From Smittium culicis (Eukaryota; Kickxellomycota; Harpellomycetes; Harpellales; Legeriomycetaceae), in contig LSSN01005597.1 in the NCBI GenBank assembly GCA_001970855.1, positions 1-13,432 of the forward strand: DNA of 13,432 nt. Direction: 5' to 3'. The notes below the pieces were generated by a model that was not told the origin of the DNA, searched no databases, and worked only from the letters and a program-made list of their open reading frames with translations. A program made the translations under genes and the position numbers. Of the stretch, positions 1 to 8,716 are shown piece by piece (the first letter of the stretch is position 1; every line of letters begins with the position of its first letter).

Positions 1-1295
1 AACTTTCCGTCGGGGGGGATGAAGCTGAGGACTTTACTTGATTCAAAGATTTTTAAGCGAACGCATTGGTGGAACCAGCAATCGTCAATAAATTTAGGAT
101 GGTTTAGGATGATTTTAATTTCGGGCATACCGTTAACCTTGCAGTTTGCGGAGATGGAGCCCATAATGTCGTAGCTTACTAAGTTTCCAGTGGAGTCAAC
201 AACGGTACTGATTTTTTCTTCAAAATCGAAAAAGGATTCGTTGTTTGTGTAGCTTATAGAGTCGCGGCCAGATTCTGTTTTGAAGTTTTTTCTCCAAGGG
301 AGAATATTTGGGCTGTTTTCAGAGCCTACCAGCAAGTTTTTGTTGGCTGAGTTTGAGGTGTAAGAGTTTGCACGCCAATACTGGTTTTCGGTTTCAATTC
401 TGGCAGTTTTTAGGTGAGATTTACCTATACCAAAGCCAGAAACAGATTCGATTACACCTTGCAGGAGGTTAGGGATAGGTACAATTCCAGTTAGTTCAGC
501 TACATCAGTGATAATGATGTGACCTTCATCTATCATTTCAGAGAGGAGTTCATAAATAACAATGAAGTTGTCTTTAATGGACTGTACTGATAACTTGCCA
601 ATATATACATCTAGGACTTCTACAAAATGATTTATAAATTCTAAAACTACAATGGGCGGCTCTATTGGAAAGAGAGTGAGTGAGTGAGTGAAGAGTTGTG
701 TTATAAAAGGGATTAGGAATAAAGGGGGGGGGTATGATGTTGGCGTAGAGAAGGAGGAAAAGGAAGAGAATTCCTATATTGTTAAATTTAAGGATATGTA
801 AGGGTTGGAAGTATTTACCTTCTTGAGAGACTACGCAGCAGAAAACGATTTTATCTCTAATTAAAAAAATGCAAATAGGACCGAGGGGGCTTTTATAGAT
901 AGGGTCGTTTTTTTGAAAAGAGGGGTCAGTAGACAATTGGACAGAAAAATGCTTTGAAATGGTTAAAGAGGCGACTTTTGAAATAGAATCGTTTCGGTAA
1001 TGCTTTTCTAGTATACATGTTCTAAATATGGAGAGTTATAATGAAGAAAATATATTAAATCGTGTGTGAAAGGAGAGATGAGTTAGGAGATTTTGAAGTA
1101 AGTCATGGGGCAAAATAAACGGTTTGCTATGATGGATTGTACTAGCTATTCGAAGTGTAGTAAAAGGATTGGGGGATGACTAAAGGATATAGGGGGCTAT
1201 ATACTATAAGAAAGTATATTTATAATTTATATATAGGAAAGAAAAGAGATAAAGTACCCAGACTCGGTTAAAATAAACAGACTGTCGATTGGCAT
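1..1295 (-). CDS. APM3: AP-3 adaptor complex mu subunit, 5' part (exons 1-3; runs off the left edge)
   Basis: This is the medium chain of the AP-3 coat, which sorts cargo from Golgi or endosome to the vacuole. Exons are 1258-1295, 819-1021 and 1-661, joined by introns 1022-1257 and 662-818. Splicing gives 300 residues, and the reading frame continues past position 1. The N-terminal longin-type half starts MPIDSLFILTESG, followed by ILEKHYR, which resembles the SLFLIN...G-x-FLEKHW start of animal AP-3 mu. Exon 3 carries EPPIVVLEFINHF (81-93) and IVIYELLSEMIDEG (114-127). The mu-homology domain begins near residue 200 with LPWRKNF, SYTNNESFFDF (217-227), NGMPEIKI and LSFIPPDGK (292-300). The family is usually about 420-480 residues, so the cargo-binding C-terminal part is missing. 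The start ATG has AAA before it and is fixed by the longin alignment. PWR and YTNNE favour AP-3 over AP-1 or AP-2 mu. Splice sites are inferred by eye from protein continuity. Confidence 0.92.
674..691. repeat. GAGT tetranucleotide microsatellite, 4.5 copies
   Basis: The plus strand reads four perfect GAGT units followed by GA. On the APM3 transcript this is a TCAC-type pyrimidine-rich tract between the branch-like site and the acceptor of intron 2. It may stand in for a polypyrimidine tract. Confidence 0.9.
724..732. repeat. Nine-base G run (C run on the APM3 transcript)
   Basis: A mononucleotide G run sits inside APM3 intron 2. Its length could vary between isolates or be an assembly uncertainty, but because it is intronic it does not affect the reading frame. 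Confidence 0.9.
1022..1257 (-). other. APM3 intron 1
   Basis: The donor is GTACTT after TCTGG and the acceptor is TTTAG at 1022-1023. A CCTAACT branch-like site has its A near 1083. The intron is 236 bases and splits the codon for Gly13 (GG|A). On the transcript strand it holds only 13 G. Removing it joins TESG to TCILEKHYR, which restores the family N-terminus. Confidence 0.82.
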
Positions 1296-1667
1296 TTTAT
1301 ATTTGTAGTTTATGTACACTTGCAATAAAAAACTGTAATTTAAAAAAATAAAATCGCTTAAATAAAGTAATTTTAAAAAATATTAAGGCTCTGAGCCTAA
1401 TATGATAATTGCTGTAAAATATCTAAACTTTAAATCAAGCCTTGAAAATTTCGAATTAATTTTAGCAGCAAATAAACTGTAGCCATTTTTTTATTTATTT
1501 TTTTCATTTCAGAAATTTTGGATATTTATTGGACAGTTTAATTTATCTTGTCAATAGCATACTATAACGAAGACTGGAACTTTATTTCTGCCCAATAAAA
1601 TTTCCAAAGCTAATATTTAGAAAGCCAATAATAGGATTGTATCAAACAGACGATAAATAGAGACAAA

Positions 1668-1731
1668 TTTTGGACAGAATCGTTTGGTTGTTTATGCGTT
1701 TTGCTTTTCCTTAACCCTTTCTTGTCCAAAA
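1668..1731. repeat. Inverted repeat TTTTGGACA ... TGTCCAAAA
   Basis: A perfect 9-base arm at 1668-1676 is repeated inverted at 1723-1731, with a 46-base spacer. It could form a weak hairpin or be paired binding sites. A further TTAACCCTTTC at 1711-1721 is inverted at 1896-1906. Neither is long enough to prove a mobile element. Confidence 0.5.
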
Positions 1732-1757
1732 CTCTTTAAAAAAGTCAATTTTATGAT

Positions 1758-1767
1758 TCGTATACGA
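1758..1767. repeat. 10-base palindrome TCGTATACGA
   Basis: A perfect palindrome lies in the divergent upstream region. It may be a dimeric transcription-factor site, but one occurrence is also compatible with chance. Confidence 0.4.
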
Positions 1768-2591
1768 TTTATAAGCAGTTATATTATTTGCTGCTATTCT
1801 TGAACAATCCAATAACTATACGTATCTCGAAATTATATTAATTTATTCAATTCAGTTGGCTATATTTGGTTGATCAAAAATAGTCTGCCGCCCGTGAAAG
1901 GGTTAAATACTCAAAATTCGAGCGATACGTAAACCTTCACATCATACACTACGCCATTACCCTCTACTCTATTCTATACTCAGTACTATTTTCACTAAGC
2001 AGTTATTTTCTATCTTGTATTCTTTTCATCATATTGGAGTTTAATGTGTAAGATAGATAGGTAGGCAGCTTTTTTTATTCTTTAGTTTTTTAACAGAGAG
2101 TTATAGGTAGCTAGCTGAGCGGGAATAAACTCTTAGCTTAATTATTTCCTATGAAATCTTATTAAATAAATTAATGGCTATTCAGAGTTTTCTAAATGTT
2201 TATTATTATCTATAGACAGTTTTCTTACTACTTGCTATCTTTGCCATCTCACTTCCCGAAAATCATGCCATATCCAACTCCATTGGCCAAGCTCTAATGA
2301 TCTTTCCTCATTCTCTGCCAATAATTCTCTTTAATAAACAATATTTAACAGCAATTGGCAGTTCTTAATTTTGATCTTAGCCACTTAGCACATTAATCAA
2401 TTCGACATTTGGTGCCAAGATACAGAAGCTAAATGCTTAATTTCCCTTTCTATCACCAACAGATATTTGCAATGCTAATCAGACAAATCATTTTCTATTA
2501 CTTTATTTCATTGGTCAGATCAGCGGATCAAATCTATTTAAAGTTTTCTCCTATATTTAAGTATTTGGCACCATCCGATAAAATAGTTTTA

Positions 2592-2665
2592 AAAGCTCCC
2601 ATAATTGCTGATAAAGCACCCATTATTAATTAAATAATAGCTATTATTAAGAAAAAAAGCGCCCA
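2592..2665. promoter_or_regulatory. Three AAAGCNCCCA direct repeats upstream of TOM70
   Basis: The ten-base sequence AAAGCNCCCA occurs at 2592-2601, 2613-2622 and 2656-2665, with T, A and G at the variable position. The starts are 21 and 43 bases apart, close to two and four helical turns, so a bound factor would meet all three on one DNA face. They lie about 260-330 bases upstream of the TOM70 start. A role as operator sites is inference. Confidence 0.4.
2633..2648. repeat. 16-base palindrome centred on AGCT
   Basis: AATAATAGCTATTATT is a perfect palindrome between the second and third AAAGCNCCCA repeats. It might be part of the same regulatory element. Its AT-richness makes chance a real alternative. 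Confidence 0.5.
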
Positions 2666-2768
2666 CTAAGCGCTAAATCGTTTCTAACATTTTTTTTTGT
2701 TTGCGAAATATTCTTACTAATCATAATTAAAAAGAATTTCTCGGCAATAAGTTTCTGGAACTCTGCTT

Positions 2769-2923
2769 AATTTTGTCCCCTCTTTTAGATTCTGAACTGC
2801 CTTAACTTATAACTATCTCTTTCATATTCAAATACGTGACTACTCTCTTCACTACCTCCTCAAAACTCTCTATAAACTCATCTTGACTCCAAAGCCTCAC
2901 TATTCAAATTACTCTCTAATAAT
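2769..2923 (+). promoter_or_regulatory. CT-rich, G-poor leader of TOM70
   Basis: By count this stretch has about eight G in 155 bases and is full of CTCT, CTAC and TCCTC blocks. Fungal core promoters and 5' leaders often have such pyrimidine-rich coding strands around the transcription start. The start codon at 2924 has A at -3. An in-frame TAA at 2873 with no ATG in between makes 2924 the first usable start in this frame. Confidence 0.5.
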
Positions 2924-5440
2924 ATGTCTACTTCTTTAAAAGACGCCGCCACCGAGGTTGTGTCTGAGACTGCCGTTGAAAATTCTGCCTCTGCTTCTTT
3001 AAACCTCACTAAAAACTGGAAAACTATCGCCATTGCCGCTGCGTCCTCCATATCCCTCGCTGCCTTGGTTTATTACCTATACCGCTCCTCCGCTGCCTCT
3101 TCAAAAGGCGATTCCCCTGAATCTACTACTGAACCAAAAAAATCTAAAAACAAAAAGAGATCTAAAGCGAAGAGAAACAGTTCAATCCCAAAACCTTCCG
3201 ATCCTCAACCTCAAGCCTCTGGTACTCTTCCACTTTAACATATACCTTATCTCTAAAAGAAAATTTAAACTAAACTTATTCCCTACTATAACTAATACTC
3301 TCACTCTATTTTTTTTAATAAAAAAAACTAAAAAAAAGATGATTCTGAGCTAGAAAATATGACCGATGAGCAAATCTCTCAATTATCCGAAACTGAGAAA
3401 AAAAATATCTCACAAAAACTAAAAGGAAAAGGAAACAAATTCTTCCAAGCTAAAGAATACCAAAAGGCTGAAGCTCTATACTCCTCTGCTTTACGCTTCG
3501 ACAAAAACCCCATTTTCTACTCCAACCGTGCTGCTTGCTACTACTCCCTCCAAGAATACGAAAAATCTATTAAAGACTGCAATGACGCTCTCAAATTCGA
3601 ACCAAGATACGTCAAAGCCCTAGTTAGAAGAGCCCAGTCCTACGAAAATATAAACAACCTCCGTGAAGCTCTTTATGGTATCACTCGTCCTCATACCTAT
3701 TTTTTTTAACCCTCTTTCTATATCTTACCTTTCATTTTAATCATGCTCTCCTTACCTTTACTATTGCTCTCTTATCTGATAATTCCCTATGCTGTTAGAC
3801 TTTACCACTGTTTGTATCATTGAAGACTTTAAAAACTCTGTTGCATCTACTGGCGCTGAAAGAGTTTTGAAAAATCTCGCAGAATCTGAAGCAAAAGCTA
3901 CCATTGCCGTAAATACCCATCTCTCTTTCTCTTGTATATTATTAAAATTTTTTTTACCCTACCTTATACATTAACTTTTATTTTTATTTTTTTTTTTAAT
4001 AGAATCGTCAACCCAGATTACCTTCTAGATCATTCATCTCTGGCTACTTCAACTCCTTTACATCAAGTATACCTTTTTTTTTTTAACTCAATCTATCTCT
4101 TTTTCCATATCCACTACTCAGTCTTTAATATTAATCAATTTATTCAGTCTTTTCTTTTGGCATACTTCAATTTTTATACTCATTTTTCTTTTTTGTATCT
4201 AGACGGTAGCCCCGCTGTTCAATCTGGTGATTCTGAACTCAGCCAATCAGAAAAAGATTACAACCAAGCCTTGGAACTTGCATCTGCTAAAAAGTTCTCT
4301 GAATCGATTGAATTTGTTCAAAAAGCAATTAATGGCGGTATTTCTGAAGTTAATACCACCGCTGCTGCTGATGCTTACAGTCTCATGGGTGCATTCAATT
4401 TCTTGAAAGGATCCCTTGATTTAGCTGAAAAAGACTTTGATACCGCTCTAAATCTAAACCCAAAGCATTGTAGAACCCTTTACAGAAAAGCAAATATGCT
4501 AACTGAGAAAAAAGATATTGTTGCTGTTGAAAACTTGATCCAAACAGCTCTAGAAATTAACCCTAGTGATCCTGAAGGCTACTTCCAATCTGGCCAAGTA
4601 TCTTTCTTGAAACAAGACTTTGATTCCGCCTCCAAAAAATACCAAAAAGCAATCGATATTGACCCTAATTACGTCTATCCATACATCCAATTGGGTGTTG
4701 CCCTCTTCAAATTAGGAAGCATAGAAGACGCTTTCCAAATCTTTAAATCTGCAATGTCTAAATTCCCAAACCGCTCTGATCTATTCAATTACTATGGTGA
4801 AGTTTTAGCTGAACAAGGCGGTTCTACTGATGCCATTAAATCTTTCGACGATTCTATCAAACTTGACAAATCAAATCCTTTACCATATGTCAATAAAGCA
4901 ATTTCCACCTTCCAATCTACCGGAAACTTTGAAGTTGCTCTTGATTTGATCAAAGAATCTATGAATGGTAACTATAAACACTCTTTTTTTATTCTTTTCA
5001 TCCTCAATTTTTTTCAAATTCAATTTCTTATGCTTCTTTATTCATCCCCTATATTTATATTCCACAACTAATTTTTTTTTAATCAACAATTTCATACACA
5101 GCCGACCCTGAATGCGAATTAGCCATTGCCGCATTATCCCAAATATACTTACAATTGGGTATGTTCGAAGACAGTCTTGTAATGTTACGCCGTGCCGTCG
5201 AAGTTGCAAAATCTGAAGATGAAATGATCAGCACAATCACGTTCCGCGAAGTAATTCCCCCCACTTTTTCCTCTCCATAAAATTTTATTCACCAAATATT
5301 TTTACACATACTCTACTTTTCAAAAGCGCAATTTATTCAATTTTTTTTTAACCCCCAAAATAACTAAATAGACTACTGCCGCTCAATACCGTTTCATCAA
5401 AGAACACCCTGACCTAGTCTCAAAAATAATGAATCAATAG
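2924..5440 (+). CDS. TOM70: Mitochondrial import receptor Tom70, complete, seven exons
   Basis: Tom70 receives hydrophobic precursors and their Hsp70/Hsp90 chaperones at the mitochondrial surface and passes them to the TOM channel. Exons are 2924-3221, 3339-3677, 3799-3908, 4003-4066, 4203-4967, 5102-5250 and 5372-5440. Spliced length is 1794 bases, or 597 residues, close to the roughly 620 of yeast and Neurospora Tom70. Residues 34-53 form the signal-anchor membrane segment, followed by a lysine-rich stretch (72-84). The clamp TPRs show KLKGKGNKFF (127-136), YSNRAACYY (160-168) and VKALVRRA (191-198), which are the carboxylate-clamp positions for EEVD tails. LDFT-like YDFTTVCI (212-219) and LPSRSFISGYF (255-265) are Tom70 hallmarks. 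TPR-like helices fill about 287-560, and the protein ends in SKIMNQ. Exon joins were chosen by frame and family similarity; the exon 4/5 join (Asn271) is the least certain. Confidence 0.94.
3222..3338 (+). other. TOM70 intron 1
   Basis: The intron is 117 bases with donor GTACTC, a branch-like ACTAAT near 3291-3296 and an acceptor at 3337-3338. It is phase 1, splitting Asp100. A T8AAT motif lies at 3309-3319. The acceptor AG follows an A run rather than a pyrimidine tract, which is odd. Splicing joins PQAS to DDSELENM. Confidence 0.82.
3678..3798 (+). other. TOM70 intron 2
   Basis: The intron is 121 bases with donor GTATCA and acceptor TGTTAG. A CTGAT branch-like site lies at 3776-3780. T8AAC at 3700-3710 is near the donor side. 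Phase 1; removal gives EALYDFTTVCI, a close match to the EALLDFTAVCI-type block of fungal Tom70. Confidence 0.9.
3909..4002 (+). other. TOM70 intron 3
   Basis: The intron is 94 bases with donor GTAAAT and acceptor AATAG directly after T11. TTAAC at 3971-3975 is a possible branch site. Phase 0. Using this acceptor puts the following exon in the frame that reads NRQPRLPSRSFISGYF, a Tom70 signature. The other open frame through here (ending in LATSTPLHQ) is a shadow. Confidence 0.9.
4067..4202 (+). other. TOM70 intron 4
   Basis: The intron is 136 bases with donor GTATAC after TCAA and acceptor TATCTAG. T11AAC at 4074-4087 starts only seven bases after the donor, too far from the acceptor to be an ordinary branch site. 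TTAAT elements further in may serve instead. Phase 1, making Asn271. It lies in a poorly conserved linker, so the exact borders are less secure than the others. Confidence 0.75.
4968..5101 (+). other. TOM70 intron 5
   Basis: The intron is 134 bases with donor GTAACT, branch-like ACTAAT with its A at 5071, and acceptor CACAG. T9AAT lies at 5072-5083. Phase 1. Splicing joins KESMN to ADPECELAIAAL and continues the TPR helices. Confidence 0.9.
5251..5371 (+). other. TOM70 intron 6
   Basis: The intron is 121 bases with donor GTAATT and acceptor AAATAG. T9AAC at 5341-5352 provides a TTAAC branch-like site about 20 bases before the acceptor. Phase 0. Removal joins TITFRE to TTAAQYRFIKEHP, the typical Tom70 C-terminal block. 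Confidence 0.88.
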
Positions 5441-5539
5441 ATGCGTAATTTTTTTTACAAACCACAGTTTTTCTCTTCTCATCTTGGACACAAAGCTAAC
5501 CCAGAATCCAAAATACAAGTTGTGTAAAGAAAAATGCCA

Positions 5540-5600
5540 CTTTTCTGTTATTAAAATTATTATTAGCAATAAGCCCCTTTTATTTATATATATCAATTAA
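5540..5600 (+). terminator. Probable TOM70 3' end / polyadenylation region
   Basis: About 100 bases past the stop codon the sequence has AATAAG (5568-5573), one base from AATAAA, followed by TATATATAT (5585-5593) and A-rich sequence. This is the order of elements expected for a fungal poly(A) site. No cleavage site can be fixed from sequence alone. Confidence 0.35.
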
Positions 5601-5841
5601 AAAGTATTTTACACTTATTAAAGAAACCTTATCATAACTAGTAATAGAAATAGAAATGTTTTTATTGAATTTAGGCCGATTTTGGCTAACTCTAATTCAA
5701 GCAAACTAGACTCAATAAACACAGCTTGTTTCTAGATTAACAAAATTTATAGACTAAACAAAACCTATAGCCAAATAGACGATGTATTTTAATATAATCT
5801 AATTTCGAATCAAAAAAAGCTAAGATTTTTAAAGACTACTA

Positions 5842-5849
5842 TCCGCGGA
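5842..5849. repeat. 8-base palindrome TCCGCGGA
   Basis: A perfect palindrome with six G/C in a row lies in AT-rich flanking DNA. It is one of three such short GC palindromes right of TOM70, and none shares its sequence with the others. Confidence 0.6.
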
Positions 5850-6174
5850 ATAATTAATGTGTTTTTATTTTTAAATTTAAAAAAAAAATATGCATTTTTT
5901 ACTTTAAGATAATTAGCTATAAATGCTAAAAAAGAATAAATGGCTGTTTTTGGATAAGTTAAAATAAATAGCCTGCTAATAAAATAGCAAGTTTAATTTT
6001 GAATATAGTTAAATCTACTAACTAAAAACTCATATTAAGAGCAAATAAATAATGACTAATTTATTTATTTTTTGAAACATACAAGTGGTATTATATGCTT
6101 TATATCCTACATTTTTCGTCAATGTCTGATATTTAAAGTATAATATCTACCAAGTCATTTATTGAAGACGCGGA

Positions 6175-6201
6175 GGGAAGAGATTATCGTGCGAATCTCC
6201 C
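6175..6201. repeat. Imperfect hairpin in a GC-richer patch
   Basis: GGGAAGAGATT can pair with AATCTCCC if AAG bulges out, with an eight-base loop. The patch from about 6167, including GACGCGGAGGG, is clearly richer in G+C than its surroundings. No RNA family is recognised. Confidence 0.3.
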
Positions 6202-7370
6202 AATATGATTGATAAAAATTGTTTTATAATAATTCAAATCCATAAATGCACTCTAGATAACCTTTCCATACCACTAAAAAAAAATCCATCATCTTCAGTT
6301 TCAATAGAATACCCTCAAAAATATGTGGTTTAAATGCCACGCTTTAAAAAAATTTTATATGATTATTTGGAGGTATTTTAATCAACGAATTAATACTCAA
6401 AAAAGATCTAATATATACAATATAATACTTAAATATAGATAAATAGTAAATATTTAAAAGTAACAAAATATCCTTCATGAAATTACCAATCTCTTTCCTA
6501 GAATGAAATTCTAATTAATATACCTTTATTAAAAATAAATTGAAATTACTTAATCTATAGGTATATCAATAAGATAGTATTCAATAAGTATAAAAGCATT
6601 AATTAGTGATAAACAGAAAAACTATCAAATTTCGAGTTTCATTCGAAAGAACTATCCCAAATAAATATTCGAATCTGCTTAAAGAAAAATAGCTACTTGA
6701 AATAGAATTTAAGCGCAGAAATTAACATCCATGCTCGAAATATTAATTTCTAGATCCTGTGATTCGCAAAAAAATAATTCTCAGAGGTTATGACACCTTT
6801 ATAATAGAAATATAATTATCGATACGCATTTCCAATATAATGTTAAGTTCCATTATCGTTTATTATTAATATACGAACACACAAATTATACGCTGCAACA
6901 ACTAGAATTTTTTTCATCAAACACTGGACGTTACTTTAATCCACAGTTTTCGAAAAATTATCTTATACTCATATAATAAACCCTTATTTTTGTTTACCAA
7001 GATCTGAATTTGTATATTTTTTTAACAGTCGAGGCCCTATTTTCATTAGTATCAGTGTATTTAATACCTCACAATCGCTATATTTCTAAAATCCAAAATT
7101 AATACTACTCACCACACTACTTCATATTAACCATAGGTCATCCTCAATCTATAATAAGCTTGGTATGGTCGATTTGATATTTTTTAAAATATTCCTACCC
7201 TTTAATAAGTGATAATAAGTCATATCTTATCAGTAGAATAAATGAAGGAATTAAAAAAATTTTACAAAAAAAAGTATAAATTTATAAATTTATTTCTTAA
7301 TTTCTAATATTCTTTTATAAAATTTCGAATAAATTTTTTATACAATAGAAAAATATTATTTAGAAAAACA

Positions 7371-7430
7371 ATTTAGAAATATCATATAAAAGATATAATT
7401 TAGAAATACCATATAAAAATATCATTTAAA
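7371..7430. repeat. 27-base tandem repeat, about two copies
   Basis: A unit beginning ATTTAGAAAT and continuing into CATATAAAA starts at 7371 and again at 7398, with a few substitutions. A degenerate partial copy follows, and TTTAGAAA also occurs just before. It is a short local duplication in the AT-rich block. Confidence 0.6.
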
Positions 7431-8716
7431 AGAGAATCACTAATTATTAAAGAAGAATTAAGTCGTATTTTTTATCATAATCCCGCATTACAAACAAAAA
7501 TTAGTTTTACAACACCTCATTTAATAAGCTAACCACAATGGATTAAACATTAGCCTGAATTTTAGCTTTCAAACCAAATTCCATTTCCTCTACTCATAAT
7601 CAAGTTATTAATTCCCAATTTTTGGAAGCGTATCTATTAATTAAATTATTTCTGAATAAAAATTATTAAATAAACATTAAATATTTTATAAATTACATTT
7701 CATGATAATCAGTTACACGCACCACAACCAAAAAGTTTTTTTTGAAAACTACAAATAAAAATTTCAGTTACTATATAAAGGTATAAAATTGCTTTAATAG
7801 TTCGTGTGTATCTAAAAAATTTAAATTTATACTAATAGCAAATTTTTTATAAAATAAATCTCCGTCAACTTGAAAAAATGTGAATTTTTTTTGTATAAAA
7901 TGAAGCTTGATATGAATTTTTGAAAATCACACAATTCGAAGTATAAAAATATTGTCGATATAAGCATAAAGACCGTTTCATATATAATTTTTGGGTTTTG
8001 CCTGTAGGTAATGGCATAATCTTAACCAAAAACACTATTTAAAACTAAATATTCTTAATAAATTTAAATTTACAAGTTATTCTCCAAAAAAAATTGTCGT
8101 TTATATTGATTTTATTGATCAATAAGCCATTTTGTAGCTATTTGATATTAATTATATAATTTTTTCTTGTTTTATTTATTTTTTGTGCTCATAAAAAGTC
8201 GTATTTAGTAAAATAAAATATTTAACGCTACATTAAAATTATGGTTTAAATTGAATAAAGGTTTAAAAAAATGATACTACGTTCAGTTGTTAGAAGATAT
8301 TAATAGTATCATTAAATAATCATAAAAAATGACTTTACCTCATTGAAAAAACATTAAAAATATTTAAACTGTTTTAATTTAAAATAAATGCTGCTATAGA
8401 GTAAAAAATATATAACTGGTAATTTATTATTCAAATTAATACTACCAATTTCTTGATATCTAACTCGGAAAAATAAACTCAAATCCAAACTTTTTTTAAC
8501 TAATAATTAATCCTTAAATTAATATAAATTATATTAAAAGTTCATTTTTTGTTATTATTTATATTAAAATTAATAAATGATAATGAAGAACCAGAATTTA
8601 TAAATATATAAAGAGATAAATTGATATAAAAGATGCGCTTTGAGCTATTAGTATATCAGCCTTGAAAACTTCAATTTTATGTAAAAAAATTTAAAAACAT
8701 TGGAAAAAAATATCAA

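Larger units (their letters stand above)
662..818 (-). other. APM3 intron 2
   Basis: The donor is GTAAAT after AAG and the acceptor is CCAATAG. A CCTAATC branch-like site has its A at 713. The intron is 157 bases in phase 1, and removing it makes VVSQE-EPPIVVLEF, matching the AP-3 mu family. It has five G on the transcript strand. It also contains a nine-base C run (724-732) and a TCAC-type microsatellite just before the acceptor. Confidence 0.88.
1296..2923. promoter_or_regulatory. Divergent upstream region between APM3 and TOM70
   Basis: About 1.6 kb separate the two start codons, which point away from each other, so promoters of both genes should lie here. The region is AT-rich with scattered short inverted repeats, a cluster of AAAGCNCCCA sequences nearer TOM70 and a CT-rich leader next to TOM70. 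I see no convincing coding region. An open frame at 2433-2633 (66 codons) resembles no known protein and is AT-rich chance sequence as far as I can judge. No tRNA is visible. Confidence 0.7.
5441..7150. other. TOM70 downstream flank, AT-rich, no gene seen
   Basis: Lines sampled here are about 25-28 % G+C, similar to the region between the two genes. I see no frame with recognisable protein content, no tRNA-like box A/box B pair and no further spliced gene. The stretch holds the TOM70 3' end, a TCCGCGGA palindrome (5842-5849) and a GC-richer hairpin candidate at 6175-6201. Confidence 0.6.

Noticed and set aside
574..820. APM3 exon 2 frame continuing into the intron
   Set aside because: After VVSQE the frame becomes a Pro/Phe/Leu-rich run unlike any AP mu, while splicing restores PPIVVLEF.
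2433..2633. Open frame of 66 codons upstream of TOM70
   Set aside because: It resembles no known family, is rich in Ile, Phe and Tyr as expected from AT-rich chance sequence, and overlaps the putative AAAGCNCCCA regulatory repeats.
3033..3353. Open frame overlapping TOM70 exon 1 in another frame
   Set aside because: It runs through exon 1 and intron 1 out of frame with the Tom70 anchor. It is a shadow.
3932..4200. N-terminal part of the long frame leading into TOM70 exon 5
   Set aside because: It reads through introns 3 and 4 and gives a Phe/Leu-rich stretch with no family match. The Tom70 signature LPSRSFISGYF appears only in the other frame after splicing.
5079..5264. Minus-strand open frame of 61 codons
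   Set aside because: It is antisense to TOM70 exon 6, whose plus-strand translation is clearly Tom70.
6600..6690. Possible tRNA because of ATTCGAATC near 6667
   Set aside because: The box-B-like sequence lacks the GG start, no box A is at the right distance, and no cloverleaf stems form.
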